Part shown: positions 16,236 to 25,315 of the stretch, one piece after another
Position numbering within the stretch: position 1 is the stretch's first letter
Layout: each line of letters starts with the position of its first letter
Assembly (NCBI RefSeq): GCF_009846885.1
Contig: NZ_WUWM01000044.1
Coordinates: 1 to 44,932 of the forward strand
DNA from: Paenibacillus puerhi
GTDB lineage: Bacteria; Bacillota; Bacilli; Paenibacillales; NBRC-103111
Length of the DNA stretch: 44,932 bases
Direction: 5' to 3'
Notes under the pieces: model-generated
What the model saw: the letters and a program-made list of their open reading frames with translations, nothing else
What the model was told of the DNA's origin: nothing
The model's database searches: none
Made by a program: the position numbers and the translations under genes

Positions 16236-17078
16236 CTATCCTTTGACGGCACCGGCAATCCCCTCAACGAAATAGCGCTGGAAGAACACGAAGATGAGAA
16301 TGATCGGAACGAGAGAGATGCTTGCCGCCGCAGCCGCACCGGTCCAGTCCACGGAATGCTCGCCGACAAACTGATACATCCCTACGCCCAGCGTTCTTAA
16401 TTCCGGTTTGCTTAAAGTAAATACTAACGGAATCAAGAAGGAATTCCAAGTGTACATGAACTGTAATATTCCTGTAGTCGCGATCGTCGGCTTCGAAAGC
16501 GGAAGCATGACTTGAAAAAAGGTACGCAGAAAGCCTGCTCCGTCAATCTGCGCCGCTTCTTCCAGCTCCCTTGGGATGCCCCGATAGAAGGCCGTAAACA
16601 ATAAGATAAATAACACATGCGCTCCGCCGGCTTCCGCAAGTATGACCCCGGCAAGGGTATTATTTAGTCCGAGCGAGTTCACTAGCGTATAGATCGGAAT
16701 AACCGTGTAGCCCTTGGGCAGGAACAACGTAGCTGCTACGAGAATAAGAACCGCTTTGCGACCCGGGAATTCGAATCGCCCCAGCACGTAGCCAGTCATC
16801 GCACATAGCAAGACCACAATGAGGACAACGGAAACCGACATGATCACCGTATTGTAGAAGTAAACGGAAAACTGGGCCGTCTCCCAGGCTCTTACATAGT
16901 TATCCAATTGAAACGATTTGGGCAAGATCGATAATCCGCCTGAGATGTATTCGGAGTTCGTCTTAAACGATGCCATGACCATCCAGATAAAAGGATAGAT
17001 CCAGATCAAGCCTACAACGATTAACAGCAGGTGTATAAGGGGAGTCATTAGCTTCTTCACAGATTTTGTAGCGTACAT
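16236..17078 (-). CDS. sugar ABC transporter permease, MalG/LplC type
   Basis: This is a 280-residue permease with six hydrophobic segments. The EAA loop that contacts the ATPase is seen as EEAAQIDGAGFLRTFFQVML. LPKGYTVIPIYTLVN and the C-terminal FVEGIAGAVKG are typical of the MalG side of carbohydrate importers. It pairs with the permease at 17122-18087 and the binding protein at 12002. Expression is probably from the same transcript as its partner. Confidence 0.92.
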   Translation of the reverse strand: MYATKSVKKLMTPLIHLLLIVVGLIWIYPFIWMVMASFKTNSEYISGGLSILPKSFQLDNYVRAWETAQFSVYFYNTVIMSVSVVLIVVLLCAMTGYVLGRFEFPGRKAVLILVAATLFLPKGYTVIPIYTLVNSLGLNNTLAGVILAEAGGAHVLFILLFTAFYRGIPRELEEAAQIDGAGFLRTFFQVMLPLSKPTIATTGILQFMYTWNSFLIPLVFTLSKPELRTLGVGMYQFVGEHSVDWTGAAAAASISLVPIILIFVFFQRYFVEGIAGAVKG

Positions 17079-17121
17079 TTCTTATCCCTTCCTCATCCAA
17101 GATGTGTGACCTTACCGTGCA

Positions 17122-18087
17122 TTAATGCTGCGCGCCTCTCTTCTTGCCGCCAGCCAGACGAGAGAGCAGTCCGAGAGCCAGCGATACGAACAAGATAGCA
17201 AAGCCATATACAACTCCAGCTGCCGAGGCAAATCCGATTCTGGACTCTCCGCCGCCCCCGAAGGCATACCGGTAAATATAAACGTCAACCATATCCGTTG
17301 AGAAGGACGGGCCGCCACCCGTCATGGCTTGGACCAGATCGAACACATGAAGCGCATTCACGGCTGACAACAGAACAATAACGGTTCCTATAGGAATTAG
17401 CAGCGGGATGGTAATGAACCGGAAGCATTGGATCGTTGAAGCGCCATCCACTTTTGCAGCTTCATATAAATCTTTCGGCAACGCCGAAATACCCGATAGC
17501 CAGTAAATCACTTTGATCCCGAAATACTTCCAGATTCCCACAACGACTACGATGAGCAAGGCTGTATCGGCGTTGCCGAGCCAGTCGACCGGAGCATCTA
17601 TCAATCCGACCGCCAGCAATACCTCGTTAACCAACCCTTTGTAAGCCCCGAATATAAACTTCATCACAAGACCGACAATAGCCGTCGTCGTCACGACAGG
17701 CAGGAAAAAAATCGTACGATACGCGGCCGAGCCCTTCAGCCAGGAAGCGCTTAATAACAAGGCCAGCAGCAGGGCAAGCGGGACTTGGACGAGAACGAGC
17801 GACCCCATGTAAATAAAGCTGTTTTTAAATGCATTCCAAAACAACGGGTCTAGCAGGGTTTCCTTAAAGTTCTCGAAGCCGACAAAATCATCGACAGGGC
17901 CGATGCCGCTCCACTCATAAAAAGCGTATACATAGCTCATCACCATAGGATATAACGTAAAGGATACATACAGTAAGGCTTGCGGCAGCAGGAAGGCATA
18001 ACACCACAGCCACCTTTTTGTCGTTAATGAACGGCCCCTTGTTCTTTTCGTGATAGCCTGCGTTTGGCTCATTCTATTTGTTATCAC
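17122..18087 (-). CDS. sugar ABC transporter permease, MalF/LplB type
   Basis: This is a 321-residue permease with six hydrophobic segments. The N-terminal block ends YAFYEWSGIGPVDDFVGFEN, and the EAA loop reads YEAAKVDGASTIQCFRFIT. It is the first gene of the permease-kinase-regulator transcript. Several starts are possible: the GTG at 18096 sits too close to the AAGGAGG site, so the GTG at 18087 (10 nt spacing) is preferred, with the ATG at 18072 as an alternative. A perfect cre match lies 28 nt upstream of the chosen start. Confidence 0.9.
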   Translation of the reverse strand: MITNRMSQTQAITKRTRGRSLTTKRWLWCYAFLLPQALLYVSFTLYPMVMSYVYAFYEWSGIGPVDDFVGFENFKETLLDPLFWNAFKNSFIYMGSLVLVQVPLALLLALLLSASWLKGSAAYRTIFFLPVVTTTAIVGLVMKFIFGAYKGLVNEVLLAVGLIDAPVDWLGNADTALLIVVVVGIWKYFGIKVIYWLSGISALPKDLYEAAKVDGASTIQCFRFITIPLLIPIGTVIVLLSAVNALHVFDLVQAMTGGGPSFSTDMVDVYIYRYAFGGGGESRIGFASAAGVVYGFAILFVSLALGLLSRLAGGKKRGAQH

Positions 18088-18114
18088 TACAACCACTCCT
18101 CCTTGTCACTCAAA

Positions 18115-18129
18115 TTGTAACCGCTACCA
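18115..18129. promoter_or_regulatory. cre site (CcpA), perfect consensus
   Basis: TTGTAACCGCTACCA matches WTGNAANCGNWNNCW at all 15 positions. It lies just upstream of the first permease gene and should allow carbon catabolite repression of the transporter transcript. Confidence 0.7.
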
Positions 18130-18206
18130 CGGAAACCTTAAACGTTCCATTTTTGACTTTTGCATGGGCTTTTTTTGAGGTTCGGGTTCCTTGCCGAAGT
18201 CAAAAA

Positions 18207-18265
18207 AGAACCAAGCCAAAAAGCAGCTCGAGTCCTTTGGGACGAGCTGCTTTTGGCTTGGTTCT
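18207..18265 (-). terminator. very long near-perfect hairpin between enzyme and transporter genes
   Basis: The arms AGAACCAAGCCAAAA..GCAGCTCG and CGAGCTGC..TTTTGGCTTGGTTCT pair over about 23 bp with a single bulged A. The loop can add GTCC/GGAC. It lies 25 nt past the stop of the GH106-like gene. There is no clean U-run after it on the minus strand. It may terminate or protect the enzyme transcript, separating it from the importer transcript. Confidence 0.65.
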
Positions 18266-18290
18266 GCTAGTATAGCTTCATTCCTATGTC

Positions 18291-20756
18291 TTAGCCAAAA
18301 GTAGAAATCTTCACCGGTCCAATCAGACCGGAAGGAAGCTGAAGCTTATCGAAATGGTTGGCCAAGCTGTTGGTAACCGTAATTTCCAGCGTGTTGACGC
18401 CATGCTCCAGATAGGACTGGATATCGAAGCGGTATGGACGCCATAGAGCCGCCCCTGCCGCCTGACCATTGATGCGTACCTCTGCCACTTCCTGTACCTC
18501 GCCCAAGTCCAAAGTGACGAGCTTGGAAGCCTCCGGCTTGTTCCACTCGAAGGAGCACCGGTAAGTTACGGAACCGGATATGTGAGCAAGCTCGGGCAGT
18601 TCCGTCCAAGAGCCTAGGGATGGGGGGCTAACAGGGAAATGGGGGGCCTCAGTTGTCCAGCCCTCAGAGAGCAGCAAGCACTCCTGCGACTTTGCATACA
18701 CCGGTTCTGCCTGATAAACGGGATTCCGCTCCGGATCGACCCGATAAATAACGCTTTGTCTGTACTCAAGCTCTATATGGACATGGATGCCGCCCTCTAC
18801 TTGCGAACTAAAGGCCGGTTCGATCGTTCCTTTCCACGCGTCCCACCGGTCGACAAAGCCTTCACGCTTGACGATCAGGCTGCCCTTATAAGGCAATTCC
18901 CCTTCATTGACCGCTACGATAAAATGCTGGCCTTCCTTCACGACATGACTGACCCGAACATCTGGATGCGCTGGCTGGAGGCGGATCTCCCGCCGCGCAT
19001 ACGGCTCAAGCACAGCAATAAGCTCGTCAGGATTAGTAATCAGATGCGTCGCAGCCTTCGGCAGCGTGCCGCTCTCTTGGGCCAAGCGAATGACCGTTCC
19101 TCCACGCTCGGCGAAGCTGCGCAGCATCTCTTCCGTTGCTTGATCGAGCGGCTCTCCCTCTTCCACCAGTAGAACCGAATAGTCATATTCGGCTATGCGG
19201 AGCGTTCCCTGGGAGGTGATACCGTTAGGCGTTATCAGCTTTTCTTCGAGATAATTAAACTCAAGCTGATTCTCATACAGCGGCTTCGCTATGCGCCAAG
19301 GCATCCAATCTTCCCCGCATACAACGGCAATCGACGTCATATTCCGGCTGTCCGTCATGAGCCAGCTCATTCTTTTGATGTACTGGGCAATGGTTTTATA
19401 ATGCGGCCACCAGATGTTGTTCGGCCCTACATCCGGCGGTCTCTCGTTAAACCTGCGCGGGCCGTCTATGGAATAGTAGAAGGCATGCGGGCTGATCATG
19501 TTAACGCCTCTGACGAACAGCCAGTCCAGGTACCATTTCATATCCCCCGCGCTCAAGTTCCAGTCGTTGTTTTTGCCGCACACGCCGAGCACTTCATTGA
19601 TGTTTCTCCGTCTGCCTCTGTGTCTGGCCGCATCGGAGGAGCACTTGCCGGCGGTGCTGTGTCTTCCCGTCAGACCGAGCTCGTTCTCAGGAGCTACCCA
19701 GCGCCAAACCACATCCTGACCGGGAATTTGGAAATGCTCCAGCAAGCCGATATCATCGCTAGCCGCAGGATGGCCGGTCAGGGCAATTCCGTGCTGCGCG
19801 CACCAATCGCTTAGCGGCTTATAATAGGAAAGAATCATCCGGGTCTGAATAGCCTTACGGTAGGCTTTACGCACCTCCGCCTCGGAGCCGTCCTTACCCT
19901 CCAGCCACAATAAGGGAAGATCCTGCTCCCTATTGCCGTGAGCGATGAAGCTCTCCAAAAACCCGCCGGTCCATGCCTTCAATCCCTTCTTATGTCCGCG
20001 GCCCATAATCTCCGGCTCGTCCGTGAACATGGCAATGACGGTTTCGCCGAAATAATCCTTCAGCCACTCGTAATACCTTTCATGAGTGATCCGGATAAAC
20101 TTATCGGTCGCCTCCGGGTTCAACAAATCCGCAGAGGCCGGCACATTCGGTTCTCCGTCATCCTCTCCGAAGTGAATGCCGCGAATCGTACCCTTTGAAT
20201 ACGTTTCAATCAGAAGCAGGAGGCTCCAGCCCTCCTCTTGACCCGTTTGTTCCAGGGAAATAACTCCCTGCTGCGGCTGGAGAAGCAGCGACTGCTCCAC
20301 ATCCACGGACCCGTCCGGAGCTCTTCTGATTCCCTGGGCCGAAACAAGCACCTCCCCTTCCTCGAGGATCGAGGATAACGCTGCGCTTGTTCCCGCGATT
20401 TCCGCCAACCGCAAGCCTCTGCTGGCGTACTCCGGATTACCCTGAACGACCATTCCCTTCGCCGAGCCTGAAGGATACATGGCTTCATCATATAAAATGA
20501 CTTTCATTCCTCGAGCTGCCGCTTCCTTGACTGCCGTTAGAACAAGCTGCATGAAAGTGTCGGACAAATACGGGATGGACTCCGGAATCCCCAGCCTAGG
20601 GTGGATCACGAAGCCCATCACGCCCTTGTCAGCAAAATCCCCGATTTGTCTCAGAAGCTCTTCTTCGTTCAAATCGTCATTCCAAAACCAGAAGGGAATC
20701 GGAGTAAATTCCTCCGACGGCTCCAGAAACTGCTGCTCTACCGTTTGCTTTGTCAT
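18291..20756 (-). CDS. glycoside hydrolase, GH106-like (alpha-L-rhamnosidase type)
   Basis: This is an 821-residue cytosolic enzyme with no signal peptide. The N-terminal block IPFWFWNDDLNEEELLRQIG then GVMGFVIHPRLG and KVILYDEAMYPSG matches the TIM-barrel start of the GH106 rhamnosidase family. VIAMFTDEPE and the region around ISPHAFYYSIDGPRR are later barrel segments. A C-terminal jelly-roll domain ends with VTYRCSFEWN and INGQAAGAALWRPYRFDI. The specificity is inferred. The ATG at 20754-20756 has GAGGAG 7 nt upstream; an ATG-led extension upstream has no such site. It follows the GH105 gene by 31 nt, so the two form one transcript. Confidence 0.8.
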   Translation of the reverse strand: MTKQTVEQQFLEPSEEFTPIPFWFWNDDLNEEELLRQIGDFADKGVMGFVIHPRLGIPESIPYLSDTFMQLVLTAVKEAAARGMKVILYDEAMYPSGSAKGMVVQGNPEYASRGLRLAEIAGTSAALSSILEEGEVLVSAQGIRRAPDGSVDVEQSLLLQPQQGVISLEQTGQEEGWSLLLLIETYSKGTIRGIHFGEDDGEPNVPASADLLNPEATDKFIRITHERYYEWLKDYFGETVIAMFTDEPEIMGRGHKKGLKAWTGGFLESFIAHGNREQDLPLLWLEGKDGSEAEVRKAYRKAIQTRMILSYYKPLSDWCAQHGIALTGHPAASDDIGLLEHFQIPGQDVVWRWVAPENELGLTGRHSTAGKCSSDAARHRGRRRNINEVLGVCGKNNDWNLSAGDMKWYLDWLFVRGVNMISPHAFYYSIDGPRRFNERPPDVGPNNIWWPHYKTIAQYIKRMSWLMTDSRNMTSIAVVCGEDWMPWRIAKPLYENQLEFNYLEEKLITPNGITSQGTLRIAEYDYSVLLVEEGEPLDQATEEMLRSFAERGGTVIRLAQESGTLPKAATHLITNPDELIAVLEPYARREIRLQPAHPDVRVSHVVKEGQHFIVAVNEGELPYKGSLIVKREGFVDRWDAWKGTIEPAFSSQVEGGIHVHIELEYRQSVIYRVDPERNPVYQAEPVYAKSQECLLLSEGWTTEAPHFPVSPPSLGSWTELPELAHISGSVTYRCSFEWNKPEASKLVTLDLGEVQEVAEVRINGQAAGAALWRPYRFDIQSYLEHGVNTLEITVTNSLANHFDKLQLPSGLIGPVKISTFG

Positions 20757-20787
20757 GTTCTTCTCCTCTATGGTTTTCATACCAAAG

Positions 20788-21825
20788 TTAGATGTTGCTG
20801 ACAAGCTCCTTATTCTGAAGCAAAGCCACCAGATACGCCAAGGTCAAGCCTTGTCCCCAGCCCTGGACTCTCTTCTTGGAAATCACCTTGTAGTCTTCCG
20901 CCGAGTACATAACCGCGGTGCCCGCCGATACGTTCCGAACGGAGCCGTCCTCATCAATATTAGCCAGGATGCCCTTGTAGGCTTTGGCCATATAGTTTTG
21001 ATGAAGCGGGTGCCCGTTAATGACCATGGCCGCTGCGATCCCCGCAGATGCCGAGGTTTCCTCATAGGAGGTTTCATCATTCAATACCGTACGCCACAGC
21101 CCATCCGAAGTCTGCAGCCTGACCAAAGCGCTCAATTGGTCTCCGAGAGCCCCGCCGAGCTGCATCCACATAGGCATGAAGGGATTCAGCATTTTATGCG
21201 CCTGCGCCATCGTATAAGCGGCCCAAGCATTGGCCCGGCCCCAGTAAATGCCGGACAAATGATCTTGTCTGACATTATCCCAAGCATGGTAGAACAGGTT
21301 CGTCTTCATATCCTGCAGGTATTCCTCGTGCCAATAAAACTGGTTCAGCGCATCCTCTATGTATGCCTTGTTGTCCAGTTTGAAGCCCAGGCGAAGCAGG
21401 AAATACGCGGCCATGAATAACGTATCCGCCCATGCCTGCTCCGGAAAGTCGTTCTTGGAGGATACCGTGTGCTGGAATACGCCTTCTCCGAACCGGATAG
21501 CGTCCTTCTGAAGATAATCGGCTTTAAGCAGAGCCAGATCCAGATACTTGGAGTCGCCTGTAGCTTCATGCAAGGTCAGCATGGTGTGCCCCATCGCACA
21601 TGAGTTTACCATCAGGGTCGGCAGTCCAAGCTCCAAATACTCGTCCACCCATTTAACCAGAAAATCGATATAATCTTGGTTCCCGGTTACTTCCCAGGCT
21701 TTGGAGATTCCGTAATATGCTACTCCACAGGACCAGTTCCAAGTAAAATCCATATTCATCGTTCTGCGGACTACCCGATCAATAAGTTCCTTTACTTCGT
21801 TTTCATCACATTCAAATTTGCGCAT
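20788..21825 (-). CDS. GH88/GH105 unsaturated rhamnogalacturonyl hydrolase (YteR-like)
   Basis: This is a 345-residue (alpha/alpha)6-barrel enzyme, without signal peptide, that removes the unsaturated uronic acid left by polysaccharide lyases. Family marks include NWSCGVAYYGISKAWE, FPEQAWADTLFMAAYFLLRL (the catalytic Asp region), IYWGRANAWAAYTMAQ and TSASAGIAAAM. Length fits YteR/YesR. The ATG at 21823-21825 is chosen because GAGGAG is 9 nt upstream; the ATG three codons earlier overlaps that site. It is the first gene of the enzyme pair. Unsaturated rhamnogalacturonan oligomers are the likely substrate; unsaturated ulvan-type units cannot be excluded. Confidence 0.87.
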   Translation of the reverse strand: MRKFECDENEVKELIDRVVRRTMNMDFTWNWSCGVAYYGISKAWEVTGNQDYIDFLVKWVDEYLELGLPTLMVNSCAMGHTMLTLHEATGDSKYLDLALLKADYLQKDAIRFGEGVFQHTVSSKNDFPEQAWADTLFMAAYFLLRLGFKLDNKAYIEDALNQFYWHEEYLQDMKTNLFYHAWDNVRQDHLSGIYWGRANAWAAYTMAQAHKMLNPFMPMWMQLGGALGDQLSALVRLQTSDGLWRTVLNDETSYEETSASAGIAAAMVINGHPLHQNYMAKAYKGILANIDEDGSVRNVSAGTAVMYSAEDYKVISKKRVQGWGQGLTLAYLVALLQNKELVSNI

Positions 21826-22072
21826 GTCATCCATCTCCTCTTCGCAAGGGATTTCCCTTTTCCGAATTTATCTTATTTTCTTCATTTGGTAAATGAATCT
21901 TACCACTTTGTACGAAATCGTTCACGGAACGGACAGCGCCTACCGGAATTGTACGTACATGTCACTTTGTAACATCTTACCACTGATTATCCATAGAAAT
22001 CTATAATCATAATGAATGATTACTCTGGAAATGAAATGGCTTGCTCAGGATCGACAAATTCACCATTACTCA
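21826..22072. other. upstream region of the GH105 gene
   Basis: This interval carries no gene. The string atcttaccact occurs twice (about 21897 and 21974), and a weaker ggtaaatgaatcttacc dyad lies around 21890. These may be regulator sites for the enzyme transcript. No clear promoter pair stands out. Confidence 0.35.
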
Positions 22073-22481
22073 TCAAATCGGTTTCCACAAACCATAGGTT
22101 GCCGGCGTAGCGACCAGTGAACTCAGCTTGACGGATACATGTTTTCTTATACGCAGCCTATCCTTACATTCAGACAACAAAGCAACGATTGCAGGAGACG
22201 GGTGACGCCCTGCTTCCCTTGTTAGGGCTCGATGCCATCTAAGGGCAGGCCATAACATAATAAACGGCCGTACACAGCACGCCGATTACCCAGATGAAAT
22301 AGACAACCTTAAGCAGCCCGGACCCGCTGCCTTGCGACGCGCTTTCTTCCTCATAGGCGAGGGCAAAGTCTAGCTGCTGCGGCTGCAAGGAATTTGACAG
22401 GTGCTGGATGAGGTGAAGGGCGGAAGGGGTGATGGATACAACCCAATGAAAAACCCGGACCAGTGCCGTATAGATATCCAC
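22073..22481 (-). pseudogene. blaR1: BlaR1/MecR1-like M56 peptidase remnant
   Basis: This is a decayed sensor-protease gene. It starts with GTG 8 nt after the BlaI stop (MDIYTALVRVFHWVV, the usual M56 membrane start). It then loses sequence and resumes with a membrane segment, LLKVVYFIWVIGVLCTAVYY. After a frame change around 22250 it continues as SPAIVALLSECKDRLRIRKH and VKLSSLVATPATYGLWKP, a block that precedes the HExxH zinc site in this family. The frame ends there, so the zinc site and the sensor domain are absent. A full gene would be several times longer. Confidence 0.72.
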
Positions 22482-22489
22482 TCCAGAAA

Positions 22490-22850
22490 TTACCCTTTCT
22501 CATCGAGCATTTTTTTCAACTCTTGAATCTCTTCTTTCGTTAATGATTCCTCTTGTATAAAGTGCATTAACATCGCGGCGGGAGAGCCTCCGTACATATT
22601 CTGCAAAAACGAGCTTCTTTTCGCTCTGACGCATTCGTCTTCCGAAAACGGCAGGAGAGTAGTAATAAACCTTGCCTTCCGCTGTAAATGTCACGGCTCC
22701 TTTTTTTAGAAGCCTGCTTAGCATGGTTTTCACCGTTCTGGGACTCCACTCATGCGGACCTGCGAGCTGGTCAATGACTTCTTGAGCGGTAATAGGCGAT
22801 TTTCTCCAAAGTTTCTACTCACTTCCCATTCCGCTTCTGAGATTTGGACC
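22490..22850 (-). pseudogene. blaI: BlaI/MecI-like repressor, two frameshifts
   Basis: The whole repressor can be followed across three frames: ISEAEWEV, then WRKSPITAQEVIDQLAGPHE and WSPRTVKTMLSRLLKKGAV, then YYYSP, then SEDECVRAKRSSFLQNMYGG and MHFIQEESLTKEEIQELKKM to TAA at 22490-22492. One break lies just after EAEWEV. The other is a gtttt run (expected gttt) after YYYSPAV and looks like a one-base gain. BlaI-type repressors are cleaved by BlaR1 on beta-lactam exposure. No beta-lactamase gene lies nearby. Confidence 0.8.
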
Positions 22851-22860
22851 TGAAACTGGA

Positions 22861-22889
22861 AAAACCACAAGCTCTGCGAGCCTGTGGTC
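22861..22889 (-). terminator. terminator after the SH3-like protein gene
   Basis: ACCACA-a-GCTC-tgc-GAGC-c-TGTGGT forms a tight hairpin with one mismatch. The AAAAA on its left gives TTTTT on the minus strand. It lies about 80 nt past the stop of the gene at 22972. Confidence 0.75.
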
Positions 22890-22920
22890 CTTCATTTAAG
22901 CAATTATTCAATCCCATTCC
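22872..22920. repeat. dispersed intergenic repeat, copy A
   Basis: gctctgcgagcctgtggtcc and the next 28 bases match 27359-27406 at roughly 85-90 percent by eye. Both copies lie just past the 3' end of a minus-strand gene for an exported protein. Confidence 0.55.
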
Positions 22921-22971
22921 GCTAGCTCGTATTCATGCGATCCCCTCTGTGGAGCAGCCTGCTTTGTTGTC

Positions 22972-24960
22972 TTACTTTGCAGCCGGAGCGGTGACATTCC
23001 AGTCCTTTTTGTAGACGATACGTTCGCCAGCTTTGACTTCGATCGTCAGGTGATTGATTCCCGGATGAAGCGGGGCATCCAGTGTTACATCGTAGACACC
23101 GAAGTTGTAGCCCAAATCGTAAAGATGGTTTACTTTCGCCACATGTTCATTAGCAAGATCGCTGCCATAGTTGTCACGAGATTTCACTAAGATACTCATC
23201 TCAGGAGCAATCGAGCCGGGATCCGATACCGAATGTTCATAGAGAAGACCCGTGAGATGCAATTCGCTGCCCGCTGTGGTTGCAGGCAGGGAAAACCCGG
23301 ATATGTCATATTCGCGGGAGCTTAGCACGACATGTTTATCGCCGAAAGCCACCTTGTCATAGTAGGCTGTTGTGGCGCCGAAGAGCTGCTGCACTTCCGA
23401 TAAGCTGAGGAGCGGCACGAGCTTCCCTTCCGTCGCCGCCACCGGCGCCGCCGCGAGATTCACGTTATTGGCAAGGCTCCCGTTCCAGAACGTCTTGGCG
23501 GACTTCTCGCCGGACTTGATTTGAAACGCATACCCCGTATTATTCGCCAGCGTCCACCAGCCGTTTGTATCAGGGCCAGTCAGTTCATACTGATACTGCT
23601 TTGCCAAGAAATCAGCTCTCAAATAAGGCTCTCCGTTAAGCAGGTTTCCGACGGTCTCGGGGCCAAAGGTAAAGATCCCCGCATCATTATGAGAAAATAC
23701 ACCTTGATACAGCATCTTGGACCGTATCTGGGCATCGTCCTCACGGCCTTTCAACACGATGTCATCTAGATAAGGATTGAGACTAATCCAGCCCTGACCG
23801 ACAAAGGAGTCGATTTTGAACCAACGCGTTCCGTTCGGAGCGGTCCACGCAGCCAGCGGATGAAGGGTCTGCGGTCCGATTTGTCCGTTATTCAGCGGAA
23901 TATAGCTGTTCGGGAAACGCAAAATGCCGGTTGAAGAGCTATGAAGTGTAATCGATTCCGTATCCTCCATCGTCCCCTCAGGTTCAGCATAAGAGGGGCT
24001 AAACCATCCATCGGCTTGATCGTTCCGGATATGGTACCATTCATCATACCTCATATAACCGTCGTTATTGACGGTCGTTTCCACTACGTTCAAATTCCCT
24101 GCCGGGAGCTCGGCAACCATCTTGGAATTCTCATCCGGGAATGCAAATAATACACTTGGTTTAGTACGCTTCAAGATTTGTTGATCGGCTTGGATCGGCA
24201 TTCCGGAAGCAAACGCCCATTTGGGACCTTGCTCCGTATCGAATTGATAGGCGCTCCCAAGCAGCGAACGGAATCGAGCGGTTTGATGAACGTATATCTG
24301 GGTAAGAAGCCCCTCTTTTTGATCGGTGATATAGCGCCAATGCGGTATACGGTTGTAATAAATGCTAGGATAATAAACCGTGCGATCGAGCTGCTGCAGG
24401 TTTCCAATCTCGTCTAAATGAAGGTGGACCCATTGATCTCCGAGCCAAGTCGTGTTGATTTTAATCCAACGCTTCGGATTGTAATCCGATTCCGTTTGAC
24501 GAAACCAGCTTTTCTCTGCGTCGACAACCTTCACTTCCTGCGGAGAGAGCGCAGCCGTTGGCCCGCCCGCTTCTGACGCCCTCGCATATAAAGGCGTTTC
24601 CGCCATTAATCGGATAGTCGGCGGGGGCGGCACTTCAATTTGCCAGGGAGCGGTTTTGACCCAGCGGTCCCCGAAATCAGTATGGATTTTCCACCAGTTT
24701 CCCGACGTCGACCAGTTAACCTCCGCTTCGATAACATCGACCGTTTGCGGTGTGAAAGAACCTTCCGGTTCATTTTTCAGTGTATTGGGAATGGCGTAAA
24801 AAGGCATACTCTCGAGGAAGGTAAGCTTCTTCGGAATAAAATAACCATCTGCCGGCTCCGTTGGCGTATCTGCGTACTCGTAGGCGTTGCCGGAGGAGGC
24901 GTGCAGCGCGATCTGAAGCACAGCACCGGTTAACATAAGCATCACAGCTTTTTTCCACAT
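22972..24960 (-). CDS. secreted multi-SH3-like protein with stalk-type C-terminus
   Basis: This 662-residue protein has a signal peptide (MWKKAVMLMLTGAVLQIALH, with cleavage near SGNAYEY). It carries at least four SH3/GW-like modules, recognisable by their tryptophan-rich ends: NWWKIHTDFGDRWV, RWIKINTTWLGDQWVHL, EWYHIRNDQADGWFS and RWFKIDSFVGQGWISL. A segment reading EGKLVPLLSLSEVQQLFGAT resembles the stalk (copper amine oxidase N-like) domain common in Paenibacillus surface proteins. Such modules usually bind cell-wall polymers; no enzyme domain is seen. The ATG at 24958-24960 follows AAAGGAG by 9 nt. The gene is monocistronic between two terminators. Confidence 0.78.
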   Translation of the reverse strand: MWKKAVMLMLTGAVLQIALHASSGNAYEYADTPTEPADGYFIPKKLTFLESMPFYAIPNTLKNEPEGSFTPQTVDVIEAEVNWSTSGNWWKIHTDFGDRWVKTAPWQIEVPPPPTIRLMAETPLYARASEAGGPTAALSPQEVKVVDAEKSWFRQTESDYNPKRWIKINTTWLGDQWVHLHLDEIGNLQQLDRTVYYPSIYYNRIPHWRYITDQKEGLLTQIYVHQTARFRSLLGSAYQFDTEQGPKWAFASGMPIQADQQILKRTKPSVLFAFPDENSKMVAELPAGNLNVVETTVNNDGYMRYDEWYHIRNDQADGWFSPSYAEPEGTMEDTESITLHSSSTGILRFPNSYIPLNNGQIGPQTLHPLAAWTAPNGTRWFKIDSFVGQGWISLNPYLDDIVLKGREDDAQIRSKMLYQGVFSHNDAGIFTFGPETVGNLLNGEPYLRADFLAKQYQYELTGPDTNGWWTLANNTGYAFQIKSGEKSAKTFWNGSLANNVNLAAAPVAATEGKLVPLLSLSEVQQLFGATTAYYDKVAFGDKHVVLSSREYDISGFSLPATTAGSELHLTGLLYEHSVSDPGSIAPEMSILVKSRDNYGSDLANEHVAKVNHLYDLGYNFGVYDVTLDAPLHPGINHLTIEVKAGERIVYKKDWNVTAPAAK

Positions 24961-25055
24961 GCGACGGTTCTCCTTTATGCTGGATTTCAATCTTCTAATC
25001 TATTCTACTAATATTTGTATCAAAAGTTGTGGTCCAGTTATCTCGGAGAGCAGAG

Positions 25056-25103
25056 AAAAAGACGACTTCCAAACCCGGATCATGGGATGTTAGTCGTCTT
25101 TTT
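25056..25103. terminator. bidirectional terminator-like hairpin
   Basis: AAAAAGACGACT (25056-25067) pairs with AGTCGTCTTTTT (25092-25103), with a CCC/GGG pairing inside the loop. T-runs occur on both strands. It lies upstream of the SH3-like gene and downstream of the chimeric GH78 gene. The remaining sequence between 24961 and 25241 holds nothing else I can name. Confidence 0.7.
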
Positions 25104-25241
25104 TACTTATTTCTTCGTTGCGGCTTATGTTAATGCTTCACATCGAACGTAGGGCTCTAACACGGAATAGCACTTTTTGATAGCATAGTACTTCTAGGCA
25201 GCTTTTGCTTTCATGATGCTGACGATGATCCCCAAAACAAA

Positions 25242-25294
25242 AAAACCTTCTTCGATTCCCCGCTCATAAAATCAGGGTCATTAAAGAAGGTTTT
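25242..25294 (-). terminator. 53-bp terminator hairpin, copy A
   Basis: AAAACCTTCTT pairs with AAAGAAGGTTTT, and the A7 run on the left gives a T7 tract on the minus strand. It ends the chimeric GH78 gene, whose stop is 22 nt away. The same 53-bp unit recurs at 34886-34938, with the inner atcagggtcatt segment conserved. Confidence 0.8.
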
Positions 25295-25315
25295 CAGAGC
25301 TCAATCTAAGGCATG

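Noticed and set aside
18639..20198. Several plus-strand frames of 70-180 codons
   Set aside because: All are antisense to the GH106-like gene and lack start signals.
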